A stretch of 64,000 nucleotides of DNA from Candidatus Poribacteria bacterium (lineage in GTDB: Bacteria > Poribacteria > WGA-4E > GCA-2687025): NCBI GenBank assembly GCA_028818695.1, contig JAPPNK010000020.1:33772-97771 (forward strand), in the 5' to 3' direction. Positions 19,472-28,559 of the stretch are shown here, piece by piece. Made by a program: the position numbers and the translations under genes. Under the pieces are notes generated by a model, which was not told the origin of the DNA, did no database searches, and saw nothing but the letters and a program-made list of their open reading frames with translations. Positions within the stretch are counted from its first letter, which is position 1; every line of letters starts with the position of its first letter.

Positions 19472-20230
19472 ATGAAAACGCTTATCAGATCGCTGTGCGT
19501 CGGCGCGTTCGCCTATCTGCTGACCGCGCCGACAGCCGGGGCAGAGATGGTGTTCTATCTGCCGATGGACGAAGGGGAGGGGGCGCCGATGGACGCCTCC
19601 GGCAATGACCGCCATGGAGCCTTTGAAGCCGAGCCAGACTGGATCGACGGCAAATTCGGCAAGGCTCTCAGCTTCCAATCGCAAAAGTGGATGAAGATAC
19701 CGGTTGACGACCCTGACATCTTTATCAACCCGTTCACCGTAACGGTCTGGATCAATCCGCCCTTGGCGGGGAACACTTGGCAGCAGGTGGTGCGGTGCGG
19801 ACCTCACAACGGCTCCGGCCGCTATTCTTGGTTCGTCAACAACGGCGGCTTCATGTCCTGGCGAGGATTTGCCCGAGGCGGATGGAACGCATGGAGCACG
19901 ATGCCCGGCGGCGTCATCTCCGCGAACGAATGGACGCAGATTGCGATCGTCAACCCAGGAGATGAGTTTGTCAACTATGTCAACGGCGAAGAAGCGCACC
20001 GCAACGCCTTTGCCGCCGGCGACGGCCAGACAACCTATGTCGGCCTCGGCTGGGACGGCGTTTCAGGCGGCGAGTTTTATGACGGCGCGGTGGACGATGT
20101 CGCCGTCTTTGACGAGGCGCTCAGCGCCGACGACATCGCCAAGTTCGCAGACGGGCCGGTCGGCGAAGCGTTGAGCGTCGATCCGCAAGGCAAAACGGCC
20201 GTTTCCTGGGGCTTGCTGAAGTTTGAATAA
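19472..20230 (+). CDS. Secreted LamG (concanavalin A-like) domain protein 2
   Basis: A 252-residue exported protein: signal peptide about 1-26, then one LamG jelly roll (MVFYLPMDEGEGAPMDASGN, PFTVTVWINPP, a central FVNYVNGEEAHRNA and AVDDVAVFDEALSADDI). It closely follows the plan of LamG 1 and ends in a similar tail (SVDPQGKTAVSWGLLKFE). GGAGAAG precedes the ATG. It probably binds extracellular glycans or surfaces. Confidence 0.85.
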   Translation: MKTLIRSLCVGAFAYLLTAPTAGAEMVFYLPMDEGEGAPMDASGNDRHGAFEAEPDWIDGKFGKALSFQSQKWMKIPVDDPDIFINPFTVTVWINPPLAGNTWQQVVRCGPHNGSGRYSWFVNNGGFMSWRGFARGGWNAWSTMPGGVISANEWTQIAIVNPGDEFVNYVNGEEAHRNAFAAGDGQTTYVGLGWDGVSGGEFYDGAVDDVAVFDEALSADDIAKFADGPVGEALSVDPQGKTAVSWGLLKFE

Positions 20231-20243
20231 ATCTGCCGTAGAT

Positions 20244-20279
20244 GAAGCGGCGCCGCATTTAACCGGTTGGCGCCGCTTC
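20244..20279. terminator. Bidirectional hairpin between LamG 2 and tgt
   Basis: GAAGCGGCGCC at 20244-20254 and GGCGCCGCTTC at 20269-20279 form a perfect 11-base stem with a 14-base loop. It lies between convergent genes and overlaps the last codons of tgt. A CTCTT tract follows on the plus strand; a strong U run is missing. Confidence 0.55.
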
Positions 20280-21395
20280 CTCTTGACCGAGCAGGAACAG
20301 ATCGCCGGGGCGCGCCGACATCTCATCGAAGACTCCGTTTTCGATGGCTCGGCGCGCGCCGCGCATCATATGCAGGTAAAAATGCAGGTTGTGGATCGTC
20401 ATCAACCGGGCTGCTAACGGCTCTTTTTCGACGTAGAGATGGCGCAGATAGGCGCGTGAAAAACGACGGCACGCGGCGCACCGGCACCGTTCGTCAATAG
20501 GCGACATGTCCTCTTTATATTGCGCGTTCCGTATGCGCACAGGTCCCTGCGTTGAGTTCAGGAATGCGTGCCGGGCGTTGCGCGTCGGCAAAACGCAGTC
20601 GAACATATCGATCCCGTTCCGTACGGCGTGAAGGATGTCTTCGGGCGTACCGACGCCCATCAGGTAACGCGGCTTTTCTTCTGGCAGCAGCTCTGCCGCG
20701 AAAGCGACCATCTCGTACATGATCGGTTTCTCTTCTCCGACGCCGAGTCCTCCGACGGCATAGCCTGGGAACCCGATTTGGCGCATTTTTTCGGCGCTTT
20801 CGATGCGCAGCGCTGTGTTCATTCCGCCCTGTATGATGCCGAAGAGCAGCTGTCCGTTTGGACGCGCCGCGTCTTTGCTGCGCATTGCCCATCGCAGCGA
20901 GCGCTCCATCGCCAGCTTCAGCTGGGCGTAAGGGGCTGGATGGGGCGAGCATTCGTCGAAGCACATCATGACGTCGGAGTTGAGCGCCTGCTGTATTTCG
21001 ATGGAGAGTTCGGGGGTGAGCATGCGGAGCGAGCCGTCGATTTCGGAGCGGAATTCGGCTCCTTCTTCGGAGAGCTTGCGCTTGGCGGCAAGGCTCATGA
21101 CCTGGTATCCGCCGGAGTCGGTCAGGATCGGCTTGTCCCATGCCATGAAAGCGTTCAGCCCCCCCGCTTTGGCGACCGTTTCATGCCCTGGGCGGAGCCA
21201 CAGGTGGTAGGCGTTTCCGAGCAGTATTTCGGCTCCGCATTCGCGGGCGTCGTTCGGATCAAGCGTTTTGACGGCGCCTTTGGTTCCGACCGGCATAAAG
21301 GCGGGCGTATTGAGGACTCCGCGCCGCAGATGGAGCCTGCCGCGCCTCGCATTTGTGTTCGCGTCTCGCTGTGCGATTTCAAAAACGCCTTTCAT
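20259..21395 (-). CDS. tgt: Queuine tRNA-ribosyltransferase
   Basis: A 378-residue Tgt, which exchanges guanine 34 for preQ1 in tRNAs with GUN anticodons. Visible signatures are LLGNAYHLWLRPG, the active-site region ILTDSGGYQVMSL, the nucleophile region GIDMFDCVLPTRNARHA, and the zinc ligands CRCAAC followed ~25 residues later by His. Length is usual. No queuosine synthesis gene is adjacent. The gene is divergent from plsC. Confidence 0.97.
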   Translation of the reverse strand: MKGVFEIAQRDANTNARRGRLHLRRGVLNTPAFMPVGTKGAVKTLDPNDARECGAEILLGNAYHLWLRPGHETVAKAGGLNAFMAWDKPILTDSGGYQVMSLAAKRKLSEEGAEFRSEIDGSLRMLTPELSIEIQQALNSDVMMCFDECSPHPAPYAQLKLAMERSLRWAMRSKDAARPNGQLLFGIIQGGMNTALRIESAEKMRQIGFPGYAVGGLGVGEEKPIMYEMVAFAAELLPEEKPRYLMGVGTPEDILHAVRNGIDMFDCVLPTRNARHAFLNSTQGPVRIRNAQYKEDMSPIDERCRCAACRRFSRAYLRHLYVEKEPLAARLMTIHNLHFYLHMMRGARRAIENGVFDEMSARPGDLFLLGQEEAAPTG

Positions 21396-21447
21396 CTCGA
21401 TATGAGCCTTTCCGTTTGGTTGCTCAATTCTGAACGGGTCCCTTCAA

Positions 21448-21476
21448 TTGTCTTCGCCGCCGAATCGTCGTATGAT
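21448..21476 (+). promoter_or_regulatory. Promoter of plsC
   Basis: TTGTCT (21448-21453) and TATGAT (21471-21476) are 17 bases apart. The predicted start near 21483 lies downstream of the first in-frame start-like codon, so the true start must be later. Confidence 0.6.
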
Positions 21477-21504
21477 GCGCTTATCTTACAACGAGGAGCT
21501 GGTC

Positions 21505-22182
21505 ATGGGCCGCTCATTATACAATTATCCTTCGGATCGGTTTCTCTACAACCTCGTTCACCGCTGGGTTTCGATTCCGCTGAACTTGCTGTCGCGCGCG
21601 GTTTGTTACGACCTTCATCGTTTGCCGATGGAGGGGCGGCTGCTGATTGCGGGAAATCACACCAGTTATCTTGACCCGATCTATCTGGGAGCGTTTTTTC
21701 CGCGCGAGGTGAATTTTATGGCGAAACATACGTTGTTTGCGCGTCCGTTTGGGTCTTTTTTGCGGGGAGTCGGGGCGTATCCGATCAACCGCGAGAAGGC
21801 GGATTTTTCGGCGTTGCGCCATTCGCTTCGGCTGCTGAAAAATGAGCAGGCGATCGTCATGTTTCCTGAAGGGACGCGCGCGGGGGAAGAGGAGATTCTG
21901 GAGGCGCAGCGTGGGGTTGGTTTTTTGGCGACGCGCTCCCAGACGCCTGTGCTTCCGGTCTATTTGAACGGCGCCTCGGACGTATGGGGGAAAGACCGCA
22001 GCGGCATCCGCCGCCGCCATGTGAGCCTCCATATCGGCAATCCGCTGCGTTTTGACATGGATGCCGATCCTGTCGATGCGGCGAACATGACCCTCAAAGC
22101 CATCGATGAAATGCGCCTCGCAGTGAGGAACGGGCAGGTTGCCGGCAGCCCGACTCCGCTGGGCGCGCCCCTAAAAATTTGA
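21505..22182 (+). CDS. plsC: 1-acyl-sn-glycerol-3-phosphate acyltransferase family protein
   Basis: A 225-residue PlsC-type acyltransferase of the inner membrane. NHTSYLD (51-57) is the HX4D catalytic motif and FPEGTRA is the acceptor-binding motif, so it should acylate lysophosphatidate in phospholipid synthesis. The start at 21505 is set by GAGGAGC eight bases before it and by a promoter whose -10 box ends at 21476. It differs from the longer reading beginning at 21448. Confidence 0.88.
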   Translation: MGRSLYNYPSDRFLYNLVHRWVSIPLNLLSRAVCYDLHRLPMEGRLLIAGNHTSYLDPIYLGAFFPREVNFMAKHTLFARPFGSFLRGVGAYPINREKADFSALRHSLRLLKNEQAIVMFPEGTRAGEEEILEAQRGVGFLATRSQTPVLPVYLNGASDVWGKDRSGIRRRHVSLHIGNPLRFDMDADPVDAANMTLKAIDEMRLAVRNGQVAGSPTPLGAPLKI

Positions 22183-22438
22183 GAAGCGTTTTGCAAGCCG
22201 CGCGTTCCGTATTCATGAACCGCCAGAAAATGCAAAATAGGCCCCTGGACGAGATCAATGGAGTAGATTTTCATTGTGAAACCGCGCATGATTTGCTATG
22301 CTTCATGGCGTGGTTCAATCGCCGAGAACGGCATGAGCGAATGACGGACAACATCAGTGAATGTTCAATCAATCCAAGACCGCGCATCGCATTTGACCAA
22401 CATCCCCTGCAATCGAACGCTCATCACGAAAGATTCGT
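22183..22438. other. Intergenic region before the P-type ATPase-like gene
   Basis: This 256-base gap holds no convincing gene. It contains a possible promoter, TTGTGA (22274-22279) and TATGCT (22297-22302) with 17 bases between, leaving a long 130-base leader. No riboswitch fold was recognised. Confidence 0.4.
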
Positions 22439-25318
22439 ATGTCGAACTGGTATTCACAGGATTTATTCTTTCTTCAAAAAACTTTAGACACCAATCTTAA
22501 GATTGGACTAACGCCGACGGAAGCGCAGCGCCGTCGCGGCGAATCGGCAGCCAACGACGATTTGATTTTCTGGCGCCGGACGCCGTTCTTCAAAGCGTTA
22601 GTGGAGCAGGCGTCCAATCCCCGCAGCCTCGCGCTTCTGTTTCTTGGGATCGCGGGGCTTATGTACGGGCTGTCGGAGAGCGCGGCTCTCTATATCGGGG
22701 GCGCGGTTCTCGGTTTGACGATCATTGAGATCGGAATGCGGACAGCGCAGCAAATCATCTTAGAGAATCATCTGAGCTGGATTGAACGGGGCAGCTACCG
22801 GACGGCGCGCGCCATGCGGGGCGGTCAGACGGCGGAGTGTTTTCCGAACGAGATCGTCCCCGGCGATGTGATCCATCTTCAGGCGGGCGACTATGTGCCA
22901 GCCGACGCCCGCGTCTTTGAATCGAATCGGCTGCGGGTGAACGAGTTTCCGCTGACCGGCTTCTCGGATATGCAGGAGAAGCAGATTGAGCCGCTTGAAG
23001 GCTCCGTCAGCCGGTCGCGCTATTCAGACCAGACGAACATGGTTTTTGCGGGGACATTTGTGCATGCAGGCTCAGGGAAAGCGGCGGTGGTCGCCATCGG
23101 CTCCGACCGGGCAATCTGTAAAAAATACGCCCGTCAGACCATTCAGCTGCCGAAATCCGAATCCAGCAAGCGCATTGAGCGGATCGCGCCGTATTTGACG
23201 TGGACAGGCTGCGTCGGCGGCGTCGTCTTGACAGTCGCGCTTTTGGCGCTGGGAAGCGACGTTTTGAACGCTGCGGCGGCGGGGGCGGCTCTATTCGCCG
23301 CGGCGGCTCCTGGATATGGAGCCATCGCCTCGGCGATCGTCTTCACGCAGGGCATGCGCCAGCTCCGGTCGATGGACGAAGCCTGGACGATTGTGCAAAA
23401 GCCGGAAGCTTTAGAAAAAATGAGCGGAGCCACCGCGCTCTGTTTCGATCCGAAGGGCGTCTTGACCTACGACAGGATTTCGCCTCAGCAGGTTCTGGTT
23501 GACGGGCAGATTTACGATGTAGAGGCGATCCGGCAGATGTTCCAAGAGGAGTCGGATGTCGAAGACGCGCCGCTTGACGAACCGGCTCCGCCTCCGGCGG
23601 CGGAGCCTGATCAAGAAGAGATGCCGAACGGCGAGGAGGCGGAGGAATCGGATCAAGAAGAGACGCCGAACGGCGAGGAGCCTGAGCCGGAGCCGACGTA
23701 TGAAAAGCCGCAGGACATGTACATGCTGCTGCTGGCGGCGTCGTTGTGCGCGAAGCATTCCACCCCCGGCGAGGAGGGCGTCACAGGCGTCGACCCGCTC
23801 ACGCTGGAGGCGCTGTATGAGCTGAACGAGATCGTCGGCCTTCCGATTGACCATTACGACAAGAGCCTCGTCAAGAAACGGGAGACGCCCTACAATTCAG
23901 AAACCAAGTGGCAGCGCGTTGTGTTTGAGAAGCCGGACGGCAGCTATGTTGAGTTCATCATCGGACGAAGCCCGCAGCTGATCGATCTGTGCCGGCTGAC
24001 GCGGATGCATGGCGAGGTGGTCGTCCTGCCGACGGGGCAGCGGGAGTATCTGAAGGGGGTGAACCATTACTTCCAGTCCGATTATATGCAGACGTTGACG
24101 ATCGCCTACCGCGATATTGACGACTTAGACGCGCTGGCGGACGCGCCCGAGCGAATGACCCAGAACGTCATCTTTTTGGGGATGCTCTGTTTTCACAACG
24201 AGCCGCGCGAGGATGTTCAAAAGGTGATCCAGCGCTGCCGCGACGACGGCCTTCGGCTGATGGTGATCTCGGACGGGGAGATTTCGCATGTGGAGAGCAT
24301 GGCGCGCCATGCGGGCCTTCTCAGCAATTCGCAGCAGTCGCTGTCGGGCGAGGCGATTCAGCAGATGGAGGATGAGGAGCTGATGCTTCGTCTCGACGAC
24401 GCGGTTGTGTGCGCGCAGATGCCCAGCGAGCAGAAGGCGCGCGTTATCCAGATGCTGCAGCAGAAAGATCAGTGCGTCGCGTTTCTCGGTTCGCAGCTGG
24501 CGGACATACCGGCTCTGGAGGCGGCGGACATCGGCTTGGCGCCGTATGGCGGAAGCGCGGACGCTCTGGCGCATGAGGCGGGCGCGCTTGTGCTGGATTC
24601 CAGTTTAGGGGGTCTCTACAACCTGTTGAAATTCGCAAAGAACGCCGGCAGGCGCGTCGCATGGACGGCAAGCTGGACGCTCTCGGTTCATATCGGTCTC
24701 GCGGCGATGCTGATCGCGTCGTATGTTCTTTTTCAGCTGGACAAGCTGTGGCCGTTTCCGCTGGATATACGGATGCCGGAGCCGCCGTCGCTGGGGGCGG
24801 TACTCTGGACGCAGCTGCTGGCTCTGGGGTATCCGCTCACGGTGATGGCGCGGAGCGTCAATCTGACCCCCTCTAGACGCCGAATACTCGCCAATCAGCT
24901 GGATCAGCGGATGCTGCAGTGGCGGCCGATCATGTGGCAGGGAATGTATTTGGGAGGAGCAGGGATTATTATAGGCCTCTTCATTGGCGCGTCTGCCGAA
25001 TTCCCTGATATGCATAAGAGCGCGTTATACATGGGGTTGCTAACCTTTTTATGCTGCGCGCTTGTCATGTTGATGCGCGGGCTGGCGGGCATTGACACCT
25101 CTAGGGTCGCGTTTTTCAGGGCAAACGGCGGATTGCTGGTCGGTTTCGGATTCGCAATCGTCGTAGCTGTCGGCGTGACGGCGACGCGGGCGTTAGGGTT
25201 GGTCGAAGGCAGCGCGCCCGACGCGCTTGCCGGCGTACAGTTTCCGTCGGGATGGATGGGATGGTTGGGATTCGCCGCCTTGGCTCTCGTCTCATGGAGA
25301 GCGACATCAATGGAATGA
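22439..25318 (+). CDS. Degenerate P2-type ATPase homologue (probable pseudoenzyme)
   Basis: The intact 959-residue protein follows the full P2-type cation ATPase plan: N-terminal membrane pair, actuator domain (GDVIHLQAGDYVPADARV, 142-159), P domain, N domain and a C-terminal bundle of about six helices. Catalytic motifs are altered. TGES is TGFS (173-176), DKTGTLT is DPKGVLT (337-343, acceptor Asp kept but Lys and Thr lost), MVTGD is MVISD (608-612), GDGVNDAPAL is GSQLADIPAL (684-693), and the TM4 PEGL site is APGYG (290-294). It is therefore unlikely to pump ions by the usual cycle. An acidic insert with an internal repeat (about 371-420) lies in the N domain. It is coupled to the serine hydrolase by an ATGA overlap. 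The role is unknown; regulation or scaffolding is a guess. Confidence 0.8.
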   Translation: MSNWYSQDLFFLQKTLDTNLKIGLTPTEAQRRRGESAANDDLIFWRRTPFFKALVEQASNPRSLALLFLGIAGLMYGLSESAALYIGGAVLGLTIIEIGMRTAQQIILENHLSWIERGSYRTARAMRGGQTAECFPNEIVPGDVIHLQAGDYVPADARVFESNRLRVNEFPLTGFSDMQEKQIEPLEGSVSRSRYSDQTNMVFAGTFVHAGSGKAAVVAIGSDRAICKKYARQTIQLPKSESSKRIERIAPYLTWTGCVGGVVLTVALLALGSDVLNAAAAGAALFAAAAPGYGAIASAIVFTQGMRQLRSMDEAWTIVQKPEALEKMSGATALCFDPKGVLTYDRISPQQVLVDGQIYDVEAIRQMFQEESDVEDAPLDEPAPPPAAEPDQEEMPNGEEAEESDQEETPNGEEPEPEPTYEKPQDMYMLLLAASLCAKHSTPGEEGVTGVDPLTLEALYELNEIVGLPIDHYDKSLVKKRETPYNSETKWQRVVFEKPDGSYVEFIIGRSPQLIDLCRLTRMHGEVVVLPTGQREYLKGVNHYFQSDYMQTLTIAYRDIDDLDALADAPERMTQNVIFLGMLCFHNEPREDVQKVIQRCRDDGLRLMVISDGEISHVESMARHAGLLSNSQQSLSGEAIQQMEDEELMLRLDDAVVCAQMPSEQKARVIQMLQQKDQCVAFLGSQLADIPALEAADIGLAPYGGSADALAHEAGALVLDSSLGGLYNLLKFAKNAGRRVAWTASWTLSVHIGLAAMLIASYVLFQLDKLWPFPLDIRMPEPPSLGAVLWTQLLALGYPLTVMARSVNLTPSRRRILANQLDQRMLQWRPIMWQGMYLGGAGIIIGLFIGASAEFPDMHKSALYMGLLTFLCCALVMLMRGLAGIDTSRVAFFRANGGLLVGFGFAIVVAVGVTATRALGLVEGSAPDALAGVQFPSGWMGWLGFAALALVSWRATSME
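23609..23692 (+). repeat. Tandem 42-base repeat coding an acidic linker
   Basis: Two 42-base units lie within the ATPase-like gene. Their first 30 bases differ at one position and each encodes DQEE(M/T)PNGEE; the last 12 bases differ. The near identity suggests a recent duplication inside the N-domain linker. Confidence 0.7.
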
Positions 25319-26643
25319 GAACGATGCCTAGAACATCGCCTCAACTCCGCATACATTTTAACTGGCAGCGCGCTCTTGGCTGTTTTACCGCTGTCATGTT
25401 GGGTGCGGGGCTGGGCGTCGGCTGGGCTTCCGCTCTCCCGCGCGCCGCGCCGGAAGAGGTCGGCATGTCGTCTGAGCGGTTGAAGCGGCTTGACCAGGTC
25501 ATGCAAGCGTATGTGGACAATCAACGTCTCGCGGGCGCGGCGACGCTCATCGCCCGGCGCGGAAAGATCGCCCATATCGGCGTGTACGGAATGGCGAACC
25601 GCGAAACGGAACAGCCTATGCAGAGCGGGACGCTTTTTCGCATCGCCTCCATGACGAAACCGATCACAAGCGCCGCCGTCATGATGCTCTATGAGGAGGG
25701 CAAGTTCCGCCTAGACCAGCCTGTCGAACAGCTGCTGCCTGAATTCGCGGAGGCGCGGGTCGTCAAAGCGAACGCGGACGGCGAAGAGGGCGAGGCGTTT
25801 GAAGAGCCGATACGAAAGATGACGGTGCGGCATCTCTTGACGCACACCTCCGGCCTCACCTACGGAGGCGGGCCTGCCGCGCAGCATTACCGCGGCAAGC
25901 GCATCAACCCAGGCTTCAGGCTCGCGGACATCACGCTGGCGGAGATGACGGAGGAGCTGGGGAAAATTCCGCTGGCGTTCCACCCTGGCGACCAGTGGTG
26001 GTACGGCTATTCAACGGACGCGCTGGGTCGGCTGGTGGAGGTCGCGTCTGGAATGACGCTCGCGCAGTTTTTTGAGGAGCGAATCTTCAAGCCGCTCAAG
26101 ATGAACGACACCGCTTTTTATTATCCGAAGGAGGCGAAGGAGCGGTTTGCGGTCGTCTATTCGCCGGACGCGGAGAAGGGCTTGAAGCCGCATCCGAAGA
26201 CGGCGCAGGGCGGCTGGCGCTCCGTCGCATATCCGTATGAGGGTCCGCAGACGACCTACTGCGGCGGAAGCGGACTCAGCTCGACGATTCTCGACTACGC
26301 GCGGTTTTGCCAGATGATCCTGAACGGCGGAGAGCTGGACGGCGTCCGCCTGCTCAGCCCAACGACGGTGGAGATGATGTCGCGGGACAACCTGAAGGCG
26401 GAGGTGGAGTTTGGCAACGGGCAGCGGTTCGGGCTTGGGTTCATGACGCATACGAACCCGACAGCGTCCCGGTCGGTAACGTCCGCGGGGACGATACGAT
26501 GGAGCGGCATATGGCATACCGCCTTTTTCATCGACCCGCAGCAGGAACTGATCGGGATCATCATGACGCAGCTGTATCCGACATGGTGGCTGGACGACCA
26601 GCAGAAGTTTGAGATGATGACGTATCAGGCGATTGTGGATTGA
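25315..26643 (+). CDS. Secreted serine hydrolase (class C beta-lactamase/esterase family)
   Basis: A 442-residue protein with an N-terminal signal or anchor (about 20-45) and the beta-lactamase-related fold. SMTK (SxxK nucleophile) lies in FRIASMTKPITSAAVM, YGYS is in the YxN position, and a late SGIWHTAFFIDP segment takes the KTG position. Relatives include EstB-type esterases and D-aminopeptidases, so the substrate is open. The start at 25315 overlaps the preceding stop as ATGA; ATG at 25324 is also possible. Coupled translation suggests work with the ATPase-like membrane protein. Confidence 0.85.
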   Translation: MRTMPRTSPQLRIHFNWQRALGCFTAVMLGAGLGVGWASALPRAAPEEVGMSSERLKRLDQVMQAYVDNQRLAGAATLIARRGKIAHIGVYGMANRETEQPMQSGTLFRIASMTKPITSAAVMMLYEEGKFRLDQPVEQLLPEFAEARVVKANADGEEGEAFEEPIRKMTVRHLLTHTSGLTYGGGPAAQHYRGKRINPGFRLADITLAEMTEELGKIPLAFHPGDQWWYGYSTDALGRLVEVASGMTLAQFFEERIFKPLKMNDTAFYYPKEAKERFAVVYSPDAEKGLKPHPKTAQGGWRSVAYPYEGPQTTYCGGSGLSSTILDYARFCQMILNGGELDGVRLLSPTTVEMMSRDNLKAEVEFGNGQRFGLGFMTHTNPTASRSVTSAGTIRWSGIWHTAFFIDPQQELIGIIMTQLYPTWWLDDQQKFEMMTYQAIVD

Positions 26644-26702
26644 TTTGAATGGAATGAGGCGAACAGATTTCGGTTACCATGGATGGTAGTACTCCCATAC
26701 GA

Positions 26703-28511
26703 TCATAACCATCCGTACGTATCACCCCATGGATAATCGATCTTCAGTATTCTCTGCTCAATGCGTTGTTCCAGATCGACTATGTTTTGATGCGATTCGG
26801 AAGCCGTGTCGCCCAAAATTCCGCTAGACGCATATTCATAGCCTCTCCTTACGTATAGGTCTTGTTGATCAGGCGCGATTGACCAAGTTTTCAGCTTCTC
26901 TATGATGGGCTTTCTGTTTTCAGGCCTACCTAGGAACGCATACCATAGCGTTGATTTTGAGTTGGCTGCCATCAAGATTTCCAGCTTGTCGAACATCCAT
27001 GTGTATGTCTTTTCATTAGGAATGATTTGTTTGGCAAATGGCAGCATTTCGCGCCGCATCCAGTCGTTCGTCGGCAGTTCAAGATTGCGTTCCTTTTCAG
27101 GGTCGTCCCAGAAATTCCAACCAGAGTCGAGTACGTTAAGGAGGGAGAACTTTTCCACTGCGGTGGTTTCGTCCGCATGAGGAGCTGATGGGCGTACGAA
27201 TCTCACATCGAACATACGCCTCAGAAATCCGAAACGGTTTTTGGCTACAGCGCCAATTCCCAGCGCATAAAGCAAAAGCGTCCCTGGGTAATTTCTTAAT
27301 CTTGCAAGACTTGGCATATATAATGGTGCTTCAATTGGCGGAGGAACGAGGTCGGTCAACGCTTGCTCCCAGACAACATAATGACTTTCTTCTTCTGCCC
27401 ATGCTCCGCTAAACACCGCCATCTCCAGCAGCGTTTCACAAGCAGATTTGTATCGCGCCAATCGCTCTGGAATCTGTTTATCAATCTCACCTACATCTGG
27501 TCGCATGTTCAGGGGGAAGTTTTCTGTTGAGACGGCTTCCACAACTTGATGGGCAACCTCATTGACAAGCTCGGACACTCTGATATGGTCTTGAGGAGGC
27601 GACAGATAACGCTTGAGGCTCGCAACAGCGACCGCTTTTGAAAGCGGATCTACTTTTGAAAAATTTTGGATCGCCTCCACTTGACGATGAAGGTTCTGAA
27701 AGAACTCGTCCGCGCCTTGAATCTGAATCACCTCAGCGTTCCGATGTTGAATCAGTTTTTCGGTTTCTTCATTGAGATCGCCGTATGCAGCCCAGTAGGT
27801 TGTGAATCGACGCGACGGGGCGCGCTCAATCGCCTTGCGCAGCGCAGGATCCCACTTCGCCGACCAGCCGCACACAATGAGACCGTATTCATCAATGATG
27901 CGGTCGAGAAGCCCATCAATTTCCGGCGAGTAATTTTCAAGTTCCCGCTCGGTGTTTAGAATGGGCGTGTCGAGATAATCGCCGTGCAATTTAATAAGGC
28001 AGCATTCTTCCATATGCTGAAGGGGACGCATTCCCTTGACTTGATCTGGGGAACTTAAGACTATCGGGCCTGGCGCGCCTGCCTCTTTCAAAGCATTTTC
28101 CGTAAGGCGGTCAAAATTGGTCGTGATGATCACCTTGATAAATTTCTGCGCCGCAATAGCCGCAATAGCCTTATGAGCGTCGGTAGGCTGCTTTAGTCCC
28201 TCCTCTCTTTCATCGTCGTTCGGTTCAAAATACGATTTCAAAAGCAGCTGCCGTTCGGATGGCGTTTTAGCCAACTGTTCAATAATCTCGGAGTAGTCAG
28301 GAGATTTTTTGTATTTTTTGGAATACCAGCTTTCAGGATCTGAACCGCAATCCTCTCCATGAGACGCCGCCAACTTTCGAATCAGATCATGGGTTATTTC
28401 CCAGCCGGTGCTAATTCCTGCTTGACGAGAAACGCCCGAACCGATGAGAACAGCGTAAACGCCTGGATTGGACTGCACTGAAAATGCTAACGAATGGGTG
28501 GGATCAATCAT
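26703..28511 (-). CDS. SIR2-domain protein with large C-terminal region (predicted defence NADase)
   Basis: A 602-residue protein with an N-terminal SIR2-like domain: nucleotide loop GSGVS (24-28), TTNFD with Asn132, KLHGD with His176, and GWSAKWD (215-221). Asn and His correspond to the catalytic pair of NAD-degrading SIR2 defence effectors such as ThsA and DSR2. Residues ~260-602 match nothing I know and may sense infection. GGAGAA precedes the ATG. The methyltransferase-HNH gene ends 48 bases upstream on the same strand, so one transcript is likely. NAD cleavage is inferred. Confidence 0.82.
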   Translation of the reverse strand: MIDPTHSLAFSVQSNPGVYAVLIGSGVSRQAGISTGWEITHDLIRKLAASHGEDCGSDPESWYSKKYKKSPDYSEIIEQLAKTPSERQLLLKSYFEPNDDEREEGLKQPTDAHKAIAAIAAQKFIKVIITTNFDRLTENALKEAGAPGPIVLSSPDQVKGMRPLQHMEECCLIKLHGDYLDTPILNTERELENYSPEIDGLLDRIIDEYGLIVCGWSAKWDPALRKAIERAPSRRFTTYWAAYGDLNEETEKLIQHRNAEVIQIQGADEFFQNLHRQVEAIQNFSKVDPLSKAVAVASLKRYLSPPQDHIRVSELVNEVAHQVVEAVSTENFPLNMRPDVGEIDKQIPERLARYKSACETLLEMAVFSGAWAEEESHYVVWEQALTDLVPPPIEAPLYMPSLARLRNYPGTLLLYALGIGAVAKNRFGFLRRMFDVRFVRPSAPHADETTAVEKFSLLNVLDSGWNFWDDPEKERNLELPTNDWMRREMLPFAKQIIPNEKTYTWMFDKLEILMAANSKSTLWYAFLGRPENRKPIIEKLKTWSIAPDQQDLYVRRGYEYASSGILGDTASESHQNIVDLEQRIEQRILKIDYPWGDTYGWL

Positions 28512-28559
28512 CTTAAATTCTCCGATCTAAGTTAAACGGTAAAAACAACGCCCGACTTT

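Noticed and set aside
19034-19999. A 321-codon minus-strand frame across the acidic gene and LamG 2
   Set aside because: The plus-strand genes have promoter, ribosome sites and a recognisable LamG domain.
26682-26720. Loose hairpin GGATGGT...ACCATCC between the serine hydrolase and SIR2 genes
   Set aside because: Only seven pairs around a large loop and partly within the SIR2 end; too weak to call a terminator.
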